Part shown: one piece after another, positions 36,135 to 45,983 of the stretch
How positions within the stretch are numbered: the first letter of the stretch is position 1
Layout: each line of letters starts with the position of its first letter
NCBI GenBank assembly: GCA_946803715.1
Contig: CAMPET010000006.1
Coordinates: 68,925-132,924, forward strand
Direction of reading: 5' to 3'
From: Beroe ovata
Lineage: Eukaryota; Ctenophora; Nuda; Beroida; Beroidae
Length of the DNA stretch: 64,000 nucleotides
Notes under the pieces: generated by a model
Databases searched by the model: none
Told to the model about the DNA's origin: nothing
What the model saw: the letters and a program-made list of their open reading frames with translations, nothing else
Made by a program: the position numbers and the translations under genes

Positions 36135-37703
36135 TTACTGCCTAGACAAGAATACTGATGGGGTGAAAGTCCCGTGAAACGGATAGTTTAGTTTGAAGTC
36201 CAATTTTATACGGCACACTGGACCGTTTTCAACATTCTTAGCATCGAGAACTAGGAATTGACTCCTATGAGGGTCATCGGGATTGTAGTACTGTGTTATC
36301 AACCACCCATCATCTTCATCCAGAGAATGAGCTGAATCATAACCCGCCCTTGGTGCGAAAACACATTCTGAAATGAGTCCATCTGCCCTCCACACTTTCC
36401 TGTACGGAGCACCTCTCTCCATGTCCACCTTCACGACATCCATGAAGGGAAGCCCACTTTCCGGTTCATCACAAGCCATCAAGTAGTTGTATCTTGTCCC
36501 AGCATGGCCATGACGAAATGGATGGGAGCAAGGGAATTCGTTGCTCGCTGGATCAAGCTCAGTATATTCACAGGAACCAGTTCTCAGGTTAATGTCATAT
36601 CTTCCGAACTTACCAGGTGCTTTACACATATTCGACAGCCAGTATTTCCATGACCAAGACATATCAAAATCATTGGTCAATGCTGTGGTTGTCAGGGTAA
36701 CATGGTCATTTTCCCTGAAACATGTACCGAAGTGGTACATGTGAAATGGCATAGGAGTATCAATGATTATAGGTTTACATGACGCGTCAGATTTAGAGAG
36801 AAACAAAAACTGGCTAGGTAGCTTTTCGTTATATCTCATGTTGAATTCCGGACCAGTTTTACCAGATAGTATGGCGATAGCCTCTTTCTTGCTCATCGTA
36901 ACATAGGGACTTTTGTGGACGATGTAAAAATCATCAATAATTGCTAAGTCGTGAAAGTATGTCAGGCCCTCTACCGAATAGATGTTTGATTGTGAAAGGG
37001 AGAAATCACTGTTATATTCATTTATTTGAAGAGCAGCGTCTGATTTGACAGGACTTCTCACAAAAGAACCTGTGACAAGTTTGTAATTATCTTTATCAGT
37101 GGTGTCCACTCTAAAATGAGCAGCAAGTCGTTTCAACTTGAGAGATTCGGACAAAGAATCTGATCCGATAGTACTGAGTGTATATGGATCTAGCGAATAT
37201 GGCATAGAAGTCTCGTACGTTGAAATCAGTTTATCTGACCAATGCCAGACATTGGTATTTGACGGATTTCTGAATTTTATTTTTGGCAGTCTTGATCCAG
37301 ATTCGATGGCTTCCTGTACCGCTGCAGAATCCCTCTCTCTTTGTTCATCAGTAATACTACCCATTTGTCCACGGTAGAGAAATTTTTTAACACTTTCTTC
37401 TTCCATCCGTTCTTTGGTATCAACAAATTTATTCTTGAAGTGCACTGACCCATCACCAGGAAATGTAAGAGCGCACACCATACCATCACCATCAATAGGG
37501 TGTGCTAACTTATGTCCATATTTTTCAATCAACCCAGGGCCATTTCTCAGGTATGTTCCTCTCAAGCCATGAGGCAAACTACCCTCAATATTTTCGGGTT
37601 TTACGAAAAAGCTTGTCTCAGGTATATGTCCTTCCCAGCCCTTGTAAGCATTTTTCAAGTAATGAGTAGCAACTGCAGAAATGCCCCTTCTTGGTAGAAT
37701 CAT
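36135..37703 (-). CDS. Carotenoid cleavage oxygenase, apocarotenoid/cyanobacterial type (copy 1)
   Basis: Single exon of 522 residues. It is a seven-bladed beta-propeller non-haem iron oxygenase that cleaves carotenoid or apocarotenoid double bonds. Four iron-binding His are recognisable: H196 (AAHFRVD), H251 (FHDLAI), H324 (MYHFGTCFREND) and H510 (YPFHGTF). Other family marks are LRGTYLRNGPG at 47-57, HPIDGDGMV at 68-76 and NTNVWHW at 149-155. The RNGPGL and DGDGM motifs are those of bacterial, algal and plant CCDs. Vertebrate BCO1/BCO2/RPE65 read HWFDGMA there, so this is not the standard animal subfamily. A strong acceptor (ATTCATTCAG) lies 15 bp before the ATG, so a 5' exon may exist off this ORF. 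The substrate cannot be predicted. It duplicates 39444-41012, which probably represents the other haplotype. Confidence 0.85.
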   Translation of the reverse strand: MILPRRGISAVATHYLKNAYKGWEGHIPETSFFVKPENIEGSLPHGLRGTYLRNGPGLIEKYGHKLAHPIDGDGMVCALTFPGDGSVHFKNKFVDTKERMEEESVKKFLYRGQMGSITDEQRERDSAAVQEAIESGSRLPKIKFRNPSNTNVWHWSDKLISTYETSMPYSLDPYTLSTIGSDSLSESLKLKRLAAHFRVDTTDKDNYKLVTGSFVRSPVKSDAALQINEYNSDFSLSQSNIYSVEGLTYFHDLAIIDDFYIVHKSPYVTMSKKEAIAILSGKTGPEFNMRYNEKLPSQFLFLSKSDASCKPIIIDTPMPFHMYHFGTCFRENDHVTLTTTALTNDFDMSWSWKYWLSNMCKAPGKFGRYDINLRTGSCEYTELDPASNEFPCSHPFRHGHAGTRYNYLMACDEPESGLPFMDVVKVDMERGAPYRKVWRADGLISECVFAPRAGYDSAHSLDEDDGWLITQYYNPDDPHRSQFLVLDAKNVENGPVCRIKLDFKLNYPFHGTFTPSVFLSRQ

Positions 37704-37948
37704 ATTTTCGACATCCTGAATGAATTAAAGCTGATTCAGTTATTTGATTATGCTAATACCTATACAATTTACAAACTGTTCCACACTACTATCTCCAGTA
37801 AATTGTACATTATAATAATAAGGCTATACCTAAGTAGATTCTCACATGACCAAGTATCTAAGGGTTTTTTAAGTTGAATTAATTTTAGGACACTCTTTGT
37901 TATCAATCAAAACATTGAGACAAAAATTTACTGCTTATCTAATAATGC

Positions 37949-38908
37949 CTAAGCAACCTGAATGATTTGTTCTGACACTAATTGATCTATTTCTTGCTCA
38001 CTGAAACCTAAATCATTTAAAATTTCCTTGGTGTGCTGTCCCAGTATTGGGGGTGGTTCATATCGACTAGGGTCTGAATTATTATACCTCACTGGGTGGC
38101 CAACCATTCTGATGTGAGAATCTAAAAGTTCACTATAGGATGTCTTAATAATTCTAGAATGAATAGCTTGAGGGTGCTGAAAAGCCTCTTTGATGCTGTT
38201 GATAGGAGTAATTGAAAATGAATAGCTTGAAGCTTTGTTTATCCAGAACTTTGATGTCTCAGAACTGAAACTCTCACATAACAAAGGCACTAGCTCATCT
38301 CTATTTTCAACACGGCTTTTATTGGTTGAAAACTTGGGGTCAGAAAATAACATCTGCAAATTCATGGCCTCTCCAAGTTCTTCAAATTGGGAATCATTGT
38401 TTGCTGCTACTACAATGTACCCATCAGCAGTACTAAAACATTGGTAGGGAACTATGCTTGGATGGGTTGATCCTGTAGCCCTTGCAACTATTCCTGAATT
38501 CAGATAATTTGAAGCAATATTAACAAGAACACTTAGTTGTGTAGAAAACAGAGAGACGTCCAGAAATTGACCAATCCCAGTTCCTTCTCTCTGGTATAGA
38601 GCACTTGTTATAGAGAATGCAAGATACAGGCCAGTGCATATATCTGTAATAGCAACACCAACTTTAACAGGACTTTCATTTGCTTTGCCAGTGATTCCCA
38701 TTAATCCTCCTTCCGCAGCAATAGTTAAATCATATGCTCCTTGGTGTGAATATGGACCATCTTGTCCATACCCAGATAATGAAGCATATACTAATTTTTT
38801 GTTCAATTTGGAAATGCTCCTGTAATCAAGACCATACTTAGAGAGGGTTCCTGGCTTAAAGTTTTCAATTAACACATCAGCATCAGATATAAGTTCAAGG
38901 ACTATACC
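37949..38908 (-). CDS. SUGCT-like CoA-transferase, copy 1, cut by assembly join
   Basis: Identical to the C-terminal three quarters of the complete gene at 41258-42541. The reading frame is open up to the N at 38909, where it is interrupted after the residues matching ELISDADVLIENF. The truncation coincides with the single-N join, so it is an assembly break rather than a pseudogene. See the complete copy for function. Confidence 0.8.
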   Translation of the reverse strand, partial: GIVLELISDADVLIENFKPGTLSKYGLDYRSISKLNKKLVYASLSGYGQDGPYSHQGAYDLTIAAEGGLMGITGKANESPVKVGVAITDICTGLYLAFSITSALYQREGTGIGQFLDVSLFSTQLSVLVNIASNYLNSGIVARATGSTHPSIVPYQCFSTADGYIVVAANNDSQFEELGEAMNLQMLFSDPKFSTNKSRVENRDELVPLLCESFSSETSKFWINKASSYSFSITPINSIKEAFQHPQAIHSRIIKTSYSELLDSHIRMVGHPVRYNNSDPSRYEPPPILGQHTKEILNDLGFSEQEIDQLVSEQIIQVA

Positions 38909-38910
38909 NC

Positions 38911-39123
38911 CTTGTTACACTTCGTTCCCACGACCACGTGTTGGGAGTCGACCCATGAGGACGCGAATATCTTGTTGTATGACGAGGGGATGGGCAGGTT
39001 ATTCTCCGTCAGGTAGGAACAGTTACGTGATCTCGCAATGATCCTCTTCCGGTGATTGTATGGTATGGGCCGCTTACTGCCACGGTCATGAAGATGGTTT
39101 ACAATGTTCTGAACTTTTCCCAT
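38911..39123 (-). pseudogene. Duplicate of DCAF12-like exon 1 (assembly copy)
   Basis: The sequence matches the first coding exon at 35602-35814 (71 residues, [10 protein letters not shown]... to VVVGTKCNK). It abuts the N at 38909 exactly at its donor side. No further DCAF12 exons follow it, so it cannot be a second functional gene. It is best explained as the alternative haplotype of the same exon. Confidence 0.8.
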
Positions 39124-39443
39124 TCTCCAGTATTAGAGTACAGTGCCGTATCATGGTAAAATAATGTGAATCATGACTTCCTGGAATAAAATGGTCTTGG
39201 TATTATTGTCGGGCTGCAGAACTACGAGGAACTCCGATGATCATGTTAGTTTCAATAATTATCAGAAGGACGATCATTGAATGAACCAAAATAAAGAAGT
39301 ATGTGGGATGAAATTTAATCAAAACGAACGATAAAAACAATTGAGAATGAATTTATTCTAAATAACTATTGTAGGTTTTGGAATGAGGAATTATTGCAAG
39401 TTACATCACGAATAAAACGCACAAATCACACAATTTACAGTTT

Positions 39444-41012
39444 TTACTGCCTAGACAAGAATACTGATGGGGTGAAAGTCCCGTGAAACGGATAGTTTAG
39501 TTTGAAGTCCAATTTTATACGGCACACTGGACCGTTTTCAACATTCTTAGCATCGAGAACTAGGAATTGACTCCTGTGAGGGTCATCGGGATTGTAGTAC
39601 TGTGTTATCAACCACCCATCATCTTCATCCAGAGAATGAGCTGAATCATAACCCGCCCTTGGTGCGAAAACACATTCTGAAATGAGTCCATCTGCCCTCC
39701 ACACTTTCCTGTACGGAGCACCTCTCTCCATGTCCACCTTCACGACATCCATGAAGGGAAGCCCACTTTCCGGTTCATCACATGCCATCAAGTAGTTGTA
39801 TCTTGTCCCAGCATGGCCATGACGAAATGGATGGGAGCAAGGGAATTCGTTGCTCGCTGGATCAAGCTCAGTATATTCACAGGAACCAGTTCTCAGGTTA
39901 ATGTCATATCTTCCGAACTTACCAGGTGCTTTACACATATTCGACAGCCAGTATTTCCATGACCAAGACATATCAAAATCATTGGTCAATGCTGTGGTTG
40001 TCAGGGTAACATGGTCATTTTCCCTGAAACATGTACCGAAGTGGTACATGTGAAATGGCATAGGAGTATCAATGATTATAGGTTTACATGACGCGTCAGA
40101 TTTAGAGAGAAACAAAAACTGGCTAGGTAGCTTTTCGTTATATCTCATGTTGAATTCCGGACCAGTTTTACCAGATAGTATGGCGATAGCCTCTTTCTTG
40201 CTCATCGTAACATAGGGACTTTTGTGGACGATGTAAAAATCATCAATAATTGCTAAGTCGTGAAAGTATGTCAGGCCCTCTACCGAATAGATGTTTGATT
40301 GTGAAAGGGAGAAATCACTGTTATATTCATTTATTTGAAGAGCAGCGTCTGATTTGACAGGACTTCTCACAAAAGAACCTGTGACAAGTTTGTAATTATC
40401 TTTATCAGTGGTGTCCACTCTAAAATGAGCAGCAAGTCGTTTCAACTTGAGAGATTCGGACAAAGAATCTGATCCGATAGTACTGAGTGTATATGGATCT
40501 AGCGAATATGGCATAGAAGTCTCGTACGTTGAAATCAGTTTATCTGACCAATGCCAGACATTGGTATTTGACGGATTTCTGAATTTTATTTTTGGCAGTC
40601 TTGATCCAGATTCGATGGCTTCCTGTACTGCTGCAGAATCCCTCTCTCTTTGTTCATCAGTAATACTACCCATTTGTCCACGGTAGAGAAATTTTTTAAC
40701 ACTTTCTTCTTCCATCCGTTCTTTGGTATCAACAAATTTATTCTTGAAGTGCACTGACCCATCACCAGGAAATGTAAGAGCGCACACCATGCCATCACCA
40801 TCAATAGGGTGTGCTAACTTATGTCCATATTTTTCAATCAACCCAGGGCCATTTCTCAGGTATGTTCCTCTCAAGCCATGAGGCAAACTACCCTCAATAT
40901 TTTCGGGTTTTACGAAAAAGCTTGTCTCAGGTATATGTCCTTCCCAGCCCTTGTAAGCATTTTTCAAGTAATGAGTAGCAACTGCAGAAATGCCCCTTCT
41001 TGGTAGAATCAT
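39444..41012 (-). CDS. Carotenoid cleavage oxygenase (copy 2, probable second haplotype)
   Basis: 522 residues, apparently identical in protein sequence to 36135-37703; the few nucleotide differences I see are silent (for example CATACC versus CATGCC near the start of the propeller). All four iron-ligand His and the RNGPGL and DGDGM motifs are retained. It sits 3,309 bp from copy 1 within the duplicated block and has the same flanks, including the CATTCAG acceptor just upstream of the ATG. I regard it as the same locus represented twice. Confidence 0.8.
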   Translation of the reverse strand: MILPRRGISAVATHYLKNAYKGWEGHIPETSFFVKPENIEGSLPHGLRGTYLRNGPGLIEKYGHKLAHPIDGDGMVCALTFPGDGSVHFKNKFVDTKERMEEESVKKFLYRGQMGSITDEQRERDSAAVQEAIESGSRLPKIKFRNPSNTNVWHWSDKLISTYETSMPYSLDPYTLSTIGSDSLSESLKLKRLAAHFRVDTTDKDNYKLVTGSFVRSPVKSDAALQINEYNSDFSLSQSNIYSVEGLTYFHDLAIIDDFYIVHKSPYVTMSKKEAIAILSGKTGPEFNMRYNEKLPSQFLFLSKSDASCKPIIIDTPMPFHMYHFGTCFRENDHVTLTTTALTNDFDMSWSWKYWLSNMCKAPGKFGRYDINLRTGSCEYTELDPASNEFPCSHPFRHGHAGTRYNYLMACDEPESGLPFMDVVKVDMERGAPYRKVWRADGLISECVFAPRAGYDSAHSLDEDDGWLITQYYNPDDPHRSQFLVLDAKNVENGPVCRIKLDFKLNYPFHGTFTPSVFLSRQ

Positions 41013-41257
41013 ATTTTCGACATCCTGAATGAATTAAAGCTGATTCAGTTATTTGATTATGCTAATACCTATACAATTTACAAACTGTTCCACACTACTA
41101 TCTCCAGTAAATTGTACATTATAATAATAAGGCTATACCTAAGTAGATTCTCACATGACCAAGTATCTAAGGGTTTTTTAAGTTGAATTAATTTTAGGAC
41201 ACTCTTTGTTATCAATCAAAACATTGAGACAAAAATTTACTGCTTATCTAATAATGC

Positions 41258-42541
41258 CTAAGCAACCTGAATGATTTGTTCTGACACTAATTGATCTATT
41301 TCTTGCTCACTGAAACCTAAATCATTTAAAATTTCCTTGGTGTGCTGTCCCAGTATTGGGGGTGGTTCATATCGACTAGGGTCTGAATTATTATACCTCA
41401 CTGGGTGGCCAACCATTCTGATGTGAGAATCTAAAAGTTCACTATAGGATGTCTTAATAATTCTAGAATGAATAGCTTGAGGGTGCTGAAAAGCCTCTTT
41501 GATGCTGTTGATAGGAGTAATTGAAAATGAATAGCTTGAAGCTTTGTTTATCCAGAACTTTGATGTCTCAGAACTGAAACTCTCACATAACAAAGGCACT
41601 AGCTCATCTCTATTTTCAACACGGCTTTTATTGGTTGAAAACTTGGGGTCAGAAAATAACATCTGCAAATTCATGGCCTCTCCAAGTTCTTCAAATTGGG
41701 AATCATTGTTTGCTGCTACTACAATGTACCCATCAGCAGTACTAAAACATTGGTAGGGAACTATGCTTGGATGGGTTGATCCTGTAGCCCTTGCAACTAT
41801 TCCTGAATTCAGATAATTTGAAGCAATATTAACAAGAACACTTAGTTGTGTAGAAAACAGAGAGACGTCCAGAAATTGACCAATCCCCGTTCCTTCTCTC
41901 TGGTATAGAGCACTTGTTATAGAGAATGCAAGATACAGGCCAGTGCATATATCTGTAATAGCAACACCAACTTTAACAGGACTTTCATTTGCTTTGCCAG
42001 TGATTCCCATTAATCCTCCTTCCGCAGCAATAGTTAAATCATATGCTCCTTGGTGTGAATATGGACCATCTTGTCCATACCCAGATAATGAAGCATATAC
42101 TAATTTTTTGTTCAATTTGGAAATGCTCCTGTAATCAAGACCATACTTAGAGAGGGTTCCTGGCTTAAAGTTTTCAATTAACACATCAGCATCAGATATA
42201 AGTTCAAGGACTATACCCTTACCCTTTTCAGATCTGTAATCAACTGCAATGCTTTGTTTGTTTCTGTTACAACAAGCAAAGTAATTACTTAAATTCTCTG
42301 CAATGAAAGGAGGACCCCATCTTCTGGTTTCATCCCCTATAAAGGGCCTTTCAACTTTGATGACTGTGGCTCCTAAATCAGCCAAATTCATAGAAGCATA
42401 TGGGGCAGCTAATACACGAGACATGTCAATTATCTTAATCCCATTTAGTGGGAGACTTGACATACACTTTTGTGACTGAGAAGCAAGAGACCACTTAGGC
42501 AGTGACTTTGATATTTTTTTCCTACTTAAGATTGATAACAT
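41258..42541 (-). CDS. SUGCT: Succinyl-CoA:glutarate CoA-transferase-like (class III CoA-transferase)
   Basis: Complete single-exon ORF of 427 residues. It is a family III CoA-transferase closest to animal SUGCT (C7orf10), which transfers CoA from succinyl-CoA to glutarate in mitochondria. Visible blocks: LADLGATVIKVERP at 53-66, WGPPF at 75-79, NRNKQSIAVD at 92-101, SGYGQDGPY at 153-161, then AYDLTIAAEGG with D168 as the predicted catalytic Asp that forms the CoA ester, and the C-terminal PPPILGQHT. The first 30 residues are basic with no acidic residue (MLSILSRKKISKSLPKWSLA), consistent with a mitochondrial presequence. An acceptor-like TTGTATAG lies about 20 bp upstream of the ATG, so a 5' noncoding exon is possible. 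It is adjacent to the carotenoid oxygenase on the same strand with 245 bp between; no functional link is evident. Confidence 0.88.
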   Translation of the reverse strand: MLSILSRKKISKSLPKWSLASQSQKCMSSLPLNGIKIIDMSRVLAAPYASMNLADLGATVIKVERPFIGDETRRWGPPFIAENLSNYFACCNRNKQSIAVDYRSEKGKGIVLELISDADVLIENFKPGTLSKYGLDYRSISKLNKKLVYASLSGYGQDGPYSHQGAYDLTIAAEGGLMGITGKANESPVKVGVAITDICTGLYLAFSITSALYQREGTGIGQFLDVSLFSTQLSVLVNIASNYLNSGIVARATGSTHPSIVPYQCFSTADGYIVVAANNDSQFEELGEAMNLQMLFSDPKFSTNKSRVENRDELVPLLCESFSSETSKFWINKASSYSFSITPINSIKEAFQHPQAIHSRIIKTSYSELLDSHIRMVGHPVRYNNSDPSRYEPPPILGQHTKEILNDLGFSEQEIDQLVSEQIIQVA

Positions 42542-42921
42542 ACTTGTCTGTGTAATCGCCTATACAAAGAAATTCACTGATGAATTGCACATCTATTCAA
42601 GAGGTTGAGCAATGCAAGGTAACAGGGTATTGCATAATGATTACAATTCATGTCACTCCTCCTGTATTATTATCAAAGGTGGGAATAAAAGTAATGAAAG
42701 GGGAATGAGAAGTAATGAAAACATTAATGTATACACAAAAAGATCAAGATGCTGGAAAACATAAACTTCAATAGCTTAAAAATGGTCATTTTACTTTGAT
42801 TTATTTATTCAGTTCTTCTTCTTTATTGGGCATTGACTCTTATCTCCAATCCCTCATATCTCTAAGCTGTCAAGCTGAAAAGCTCAGAATTCCGGAGCTT
42901 TGGGTGGCCCAGAATTGCAAT

Positions 42922-42983
42922 TCGCAGCTTTATACAACTGCAAAGTGCAATTAATTGCACTTTGCAGTTGTATAAAGCTGCGA
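42922..42983. repeat. 62-bp perfect palindrome without spacer
   Basis: The two 31-nt arms, from TCGCAGCTTTATACAACTGC to its exact complement GCAGTTGTATAAAGCTGCGA, meet at a central AATT with no loop. Imperfect symmetry (TTGCAA/TTGCAC blocks) continues a few bases outward. No direct flanking duplication is clear. It could be a tiny palindromic element or a fold-back join. Confidence 0.9.
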
Positions 42984-43176
42984 GTGCAACGTGGTACAAT
43001 GATCCGAAACCCGTACCCCTCCGTTCTCTCTTGCCACCTGCATTGCTGATACTGAGATCCACTCGCATCGCCACTCACGCACCAGGCAAATTTAAAAATC
43101 CTATTTGTTGTATGAATACTTGTTCCCACGCGGATGCGTGACTTGCCGCGCCGCGCACAACTTTTAAGTTGATGTT

Positions 43177-43440
43177 GCATGTTGGCTGTCAATGATAGCC
43201 CCCGTCGAGAATTTTATTGCGCGCGGCCGCGCGCAAGGAACATTAGACAGATAATGATAACATCCGGCAATTGCAACCTGGCAATGGTTATATGTTTTGG
43301 GGCCTTCAATTCCATTGTAGGATTTTACCCTACCTATACCGTCGGTGCGCGCGATTTTCAATCCGCCAGGGATTTTGCTATCGATGATAGCCCCTGTCGA
43401 GAATTTCATTGCGCGCGCGCCGCAAATCATTCTCACGGCA
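43177..43440. repeat. Dispersed GC-rich repeat (TCGAGAATTT / CATCCGGCAA family)
   Basis: Two neighbouring copies of a motif GATAGCCCC(C/T)GTCGAGAATT are each followed by an alternating GCGC tract. The inverse of the motif recurs at about 58718-58742 and 59700-59724 (ATTCTCGACAGGGTCTATCA). CATCCGGCAA(T) recurs at 27110, 27796, 43260 and 58840. This marks a dispersed non-coding repeat family. Confidence 0.65.
43314..43378. mobile_element. One-ended fragment of the TTGTAGGATTTTACCCTACC MITE
   Basis: It starts TTGTAGGATTTTACCCTACC and shares the internal block GTCGGTGCGCGCGATTTTCA with the complete copy at 57901-58016, then leaves the element after AATCCGCCAGGGATTTTG. The right inverted end is missing. 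Confidence 0.75.
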
Positions 43441-43974
43441 AATCATTCTCGCGGCTTGCGTCAGCTGGGCCTAGCATCGCGCCAGGCAACATTTTCCCCT
43501 GATTTTTTGGACCCCCTCCCCCCTATGAGTATGTAAATGTTCGTTCTTGTTACAAATTTGAAAACCACCCATCGAGATTGGAGATCCCTCTCCCGTTTGG
43601 CGTTTGACCCCACTTAAACCCCCCTCCCCCTATGTAACATAGTAATTACAACATACAAATTCACATTTCACAAGCCCCCTGGCCTGCCCCCCTATTTTTG
43701 ATTTTGCGAACTTAATTTATGGATTGACCCTTGGCCAAGCACTTCTATTTGTAAGTTCTTACTCATAACTTTTAGATTTAAAGTACATAACTTTTAGTTT
43801 CAAACAGTAAATTCTAGTTGAACTATCACATTGACAATGACATACTGACACAGCCTGTCCAAAACAATAATCTACTGTCATCATGAACTGATATGATTTT
43901 ACATTCACTTTCAGGGCCGTAGTATGAAGTACAGCATGAGCAATCACGTCAGTAGTCAGACATTCTCGTCCTTT

Positions 43975-45434
43975 TTAATGGAAAAACTTGATACACATGA
44001 ATCTCTGTCCTGACTGATGCTCCATGGAGAGTTTCTCGTAGAAGTGCAGGGCTTTCTCGTTACAGTCCAAACTCAGTTTGTAACAGTTCTTTGATTCTGC
44101 CAAAAGTATTAGTACATCCAGTAGCACTGTGCCTAGCTGTTTACCCTGTGATGTTTCAGTGGTGGTTATAAAGTACACGTGGGACTGTACTGTAAGTTTA
44201 CCATACATTTCACGGTGACAAGAAAAACTGATAACACAGATGCTTGTTTCCAGTAATGCTGACATTCTCTCATACCATTACCCGGTGTAAACAGTGGACC
44301 AAACCAACACAGTAACACACAGTAACAGTGACACACGGTAGCACACTTTGCACACAGTAGGTAACCACAGTACACACTATACAGTGACTGTGACATGACA
44401 ACACACATTACATATACGGTACACACAGTAGCACGCAGTACACAGTGAGTGTAACACACAGTAACAGTAACAGTAACACACAGTAGCACACAGTACACAG
44501 TGACTGTGACACACAGTAACACACAGTAGCACTGTAACACACACTACACAGTCTCTCTCTCTCTGTTACCTGGTGTAAGGGGTGAACGACCACATCCTCA
44601 ATACGACCTCTGTTGGCAGCAGTGTGTATGAACTTGTGTTCCAGCAGTAGAGTAGCTGTCCCCACGATAGTGTCGGACGGTACGTGGCATATGATGAGAA
44701 TGTAGTGCATGCGGCTTGCTCTCATCTGAAAACAGAATATCATGTTATCATAGTCATGTCACTGACGATGACATTGATGGGGTAGTCTAATCAATAGTAC
44801 ATTTCGACAGATAGCTAATTTGCAATTCGACAACATGTGCTAACAGTGTACTAAACACTAACAGTGTACTAAACACTAACTCACTGCGTCAAACTCACTG
44901 CGTCAAACTGCTTCTCGAACATTTCCCTTGTCACATCTCCCACAATGGTGAGATGGCTCAGTAGTCCACAGTAATCCCTCGAGTAGTCGTCTCTCCTTAG
45001 TGGTCTCATCTGTGGGGTTTAATAGTGGGGTGACTGACAAATCCCTATCTGTGGGGTATAGTGGGGTGACTGACAAATCCCTATCAGTGGGGTATATTAA
45101 GGTGACTGACACATCCCTATCAGTATTCAGTATCTGTGAGATAGTGGGGTGACTGACACATAACACACCCCCTTCCGTAATTAGAACCTCGAAATCAAAT
45201 CTCAAATCCCATATTTGAACCTAGAAATTGACTACAAGAGTCTAATGGACATTGGACCCCATGGTAAAAACCCTCGCAAGACCTACCTACCACATAGTCA
45301 GAGGGTAGGGTTGGTGGGCACATCCCATTCTTGTAGATTGCTCGACATTTGGAGAAGTCCAGATCAGAGAGGATGGCTGAGTCAAACACACAGCTGTCAG
45401 TGTCACTGCTGTCTGTGTCATTGCTGTCAACCAT
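43975..45434 (-). CDS. GNPNAT1: Glucosamine 6-phosphate N-acetyltransferase
   Basis: Four in-phase exons (45291-45434, 44899-45009, 44570-44725, 43975-44145) give 193 residues (human 184). This GNAT-fold enzyme makes GlcNAc-6-phosphate from glucosamine-6-phosphate and acetyl-CoA, in the cytosolic route to UDP-GlcNAc. Seen: MRPLRRDDYSRDYCGLLSHL (substrate-side helix), VGTATLLLEHKFIHTAANRG, RIEDVVVHPLHQGKQLG (acetyl-CoA pyrophosphate loop, Q-G-K-Q-L-G), NCYKLSLDC and FYEKLSM. The N-terminus is an Asp/Ser-rich extension (MVDSNDTDSSDTDS) whose length differs from the second copy. The donor of exon 2 is duplicated in tandem: GACGCA|GTGAGTTTGACGCA|GTGAGT. Intron 3 is full of ACACAGTAACAC repeats. 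Exons 1-3 occur again at 46.4-47.3 kb. Confidence 0.9.
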
Positions 45435-45569
45435 TATGACCTGACTGTGCTAGTCTATCTTGTTATGGGGAGGGAGGGAGGGGTTGACAATACAATGCCG
45501 CTCTTGTTACCATCATCATTCATCCTAATAGCAAACTCAGAGCTCTAACTAGAAAATAAGAAGATCCTA

Positions 45570-45983
45570 TTGGCACATTTACACACAGACGATACAAGTA
45601 GGACAAAACAAGTAGGACAATCAATGAAACAAATGCTAGGATTAGAACAGAAGATCAAGCGAATAAAAGAGGCGGATTTAAACACGTCATCATACGAACA
45701 TAATCAGCCACACAGAATACTGTGCACATCACATAAACACTCTCCGACTACAGTGTACAATGCGTACCATGTGTACACACGATGCACAAAACTGGTATCA
45801 CTACATAACACTAGACAAAAGTGTTTGAAAATTCTACGTGAGCGGACTGTTGAGCTACTGACGGAAATTATGATCAGGTACACAACAGATGGAGCAAAGA
45901 TGAAGCTCCTTTGTAAACATCATCAATCTATGCCCTCTATAATTCTCAAGATGACCCTGACACAGGTGTTGAAGACTCTTTGA
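45570..45983 (+). CDS. Hypothetical 137-residue ORF, head-to-head with GNPNAT1
   Basis: The ORF starts 135 bp from the GNPNAT1 start on the opposite strand. The product is polar and basic (MLGLEQKIKRIKEADLNTSS; RERTVELLTEIMIRY) with no family I recognise. The other haplotype (47423 onward) has a 5-bp difference near CATAACACTAGACAAAAG that breaks the frame after 79 codons, plus a 6-bp in-frame difference further on. A conserved CAG|GTG at the 3' end could be a donor. The frame break in one allele argues against a required protein; the region may instead be a bidirectional-promoter transcript. Confidence 0.25.
   Translation: MAHLHTDDTSRTKQVGQSMKQMLGLEQKIKRIKEADLNTSSYEHNQPHRILCTSHKHSPTTVYNAYHVYTRCTKLVSLHNTRQKCLKILRERTVELLTEIMIRYTTDGAKMKLLCKHHQSMPSIILKMTLTQVLKTL

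Larger units (their letters stand above)
35601..42217. repeat. 3.3-kb duplicated block joined at a single N (38909)
   Basis: 35601-38908 and 38910-42217 are the same sequence at a constant offset of 3,309, with no indel seen and only a handful of substitutions. The block runs from the donor of DCAF12-like exon 1 through the carotenoid oxygenase into the middle of the CoA-transferase. The first copy stops at the N inside the transferase, and the second restarts exactly at the DCAF12-like exon 1 end. No unique sequence lies between them. This looks like two haplotypes concatenated during assembly. Confidence 0.85.
42542..43974. other. Intergenic region with palindrome and GC-rich repeats
   Basis: No gene is supported. 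It contains a 62-bp perfect palindrome (42922-42983), GC-rich repeat copies with GCGCGCGGCCGCGCGC (43177-43440), a one-ended MITE fragment (43314 to about 43378) and C-rich simple sequence (43500-43700, ACCCCCCTCCCCC-like runs). Confidence 0.6.

Noticed and set aside
37949-38908. Truncated SUGCT as a biological pseudogene
   Set aside because: The break coincides exactly with a single-N assembly join and the remainder is undamaged, so it is an artefact.
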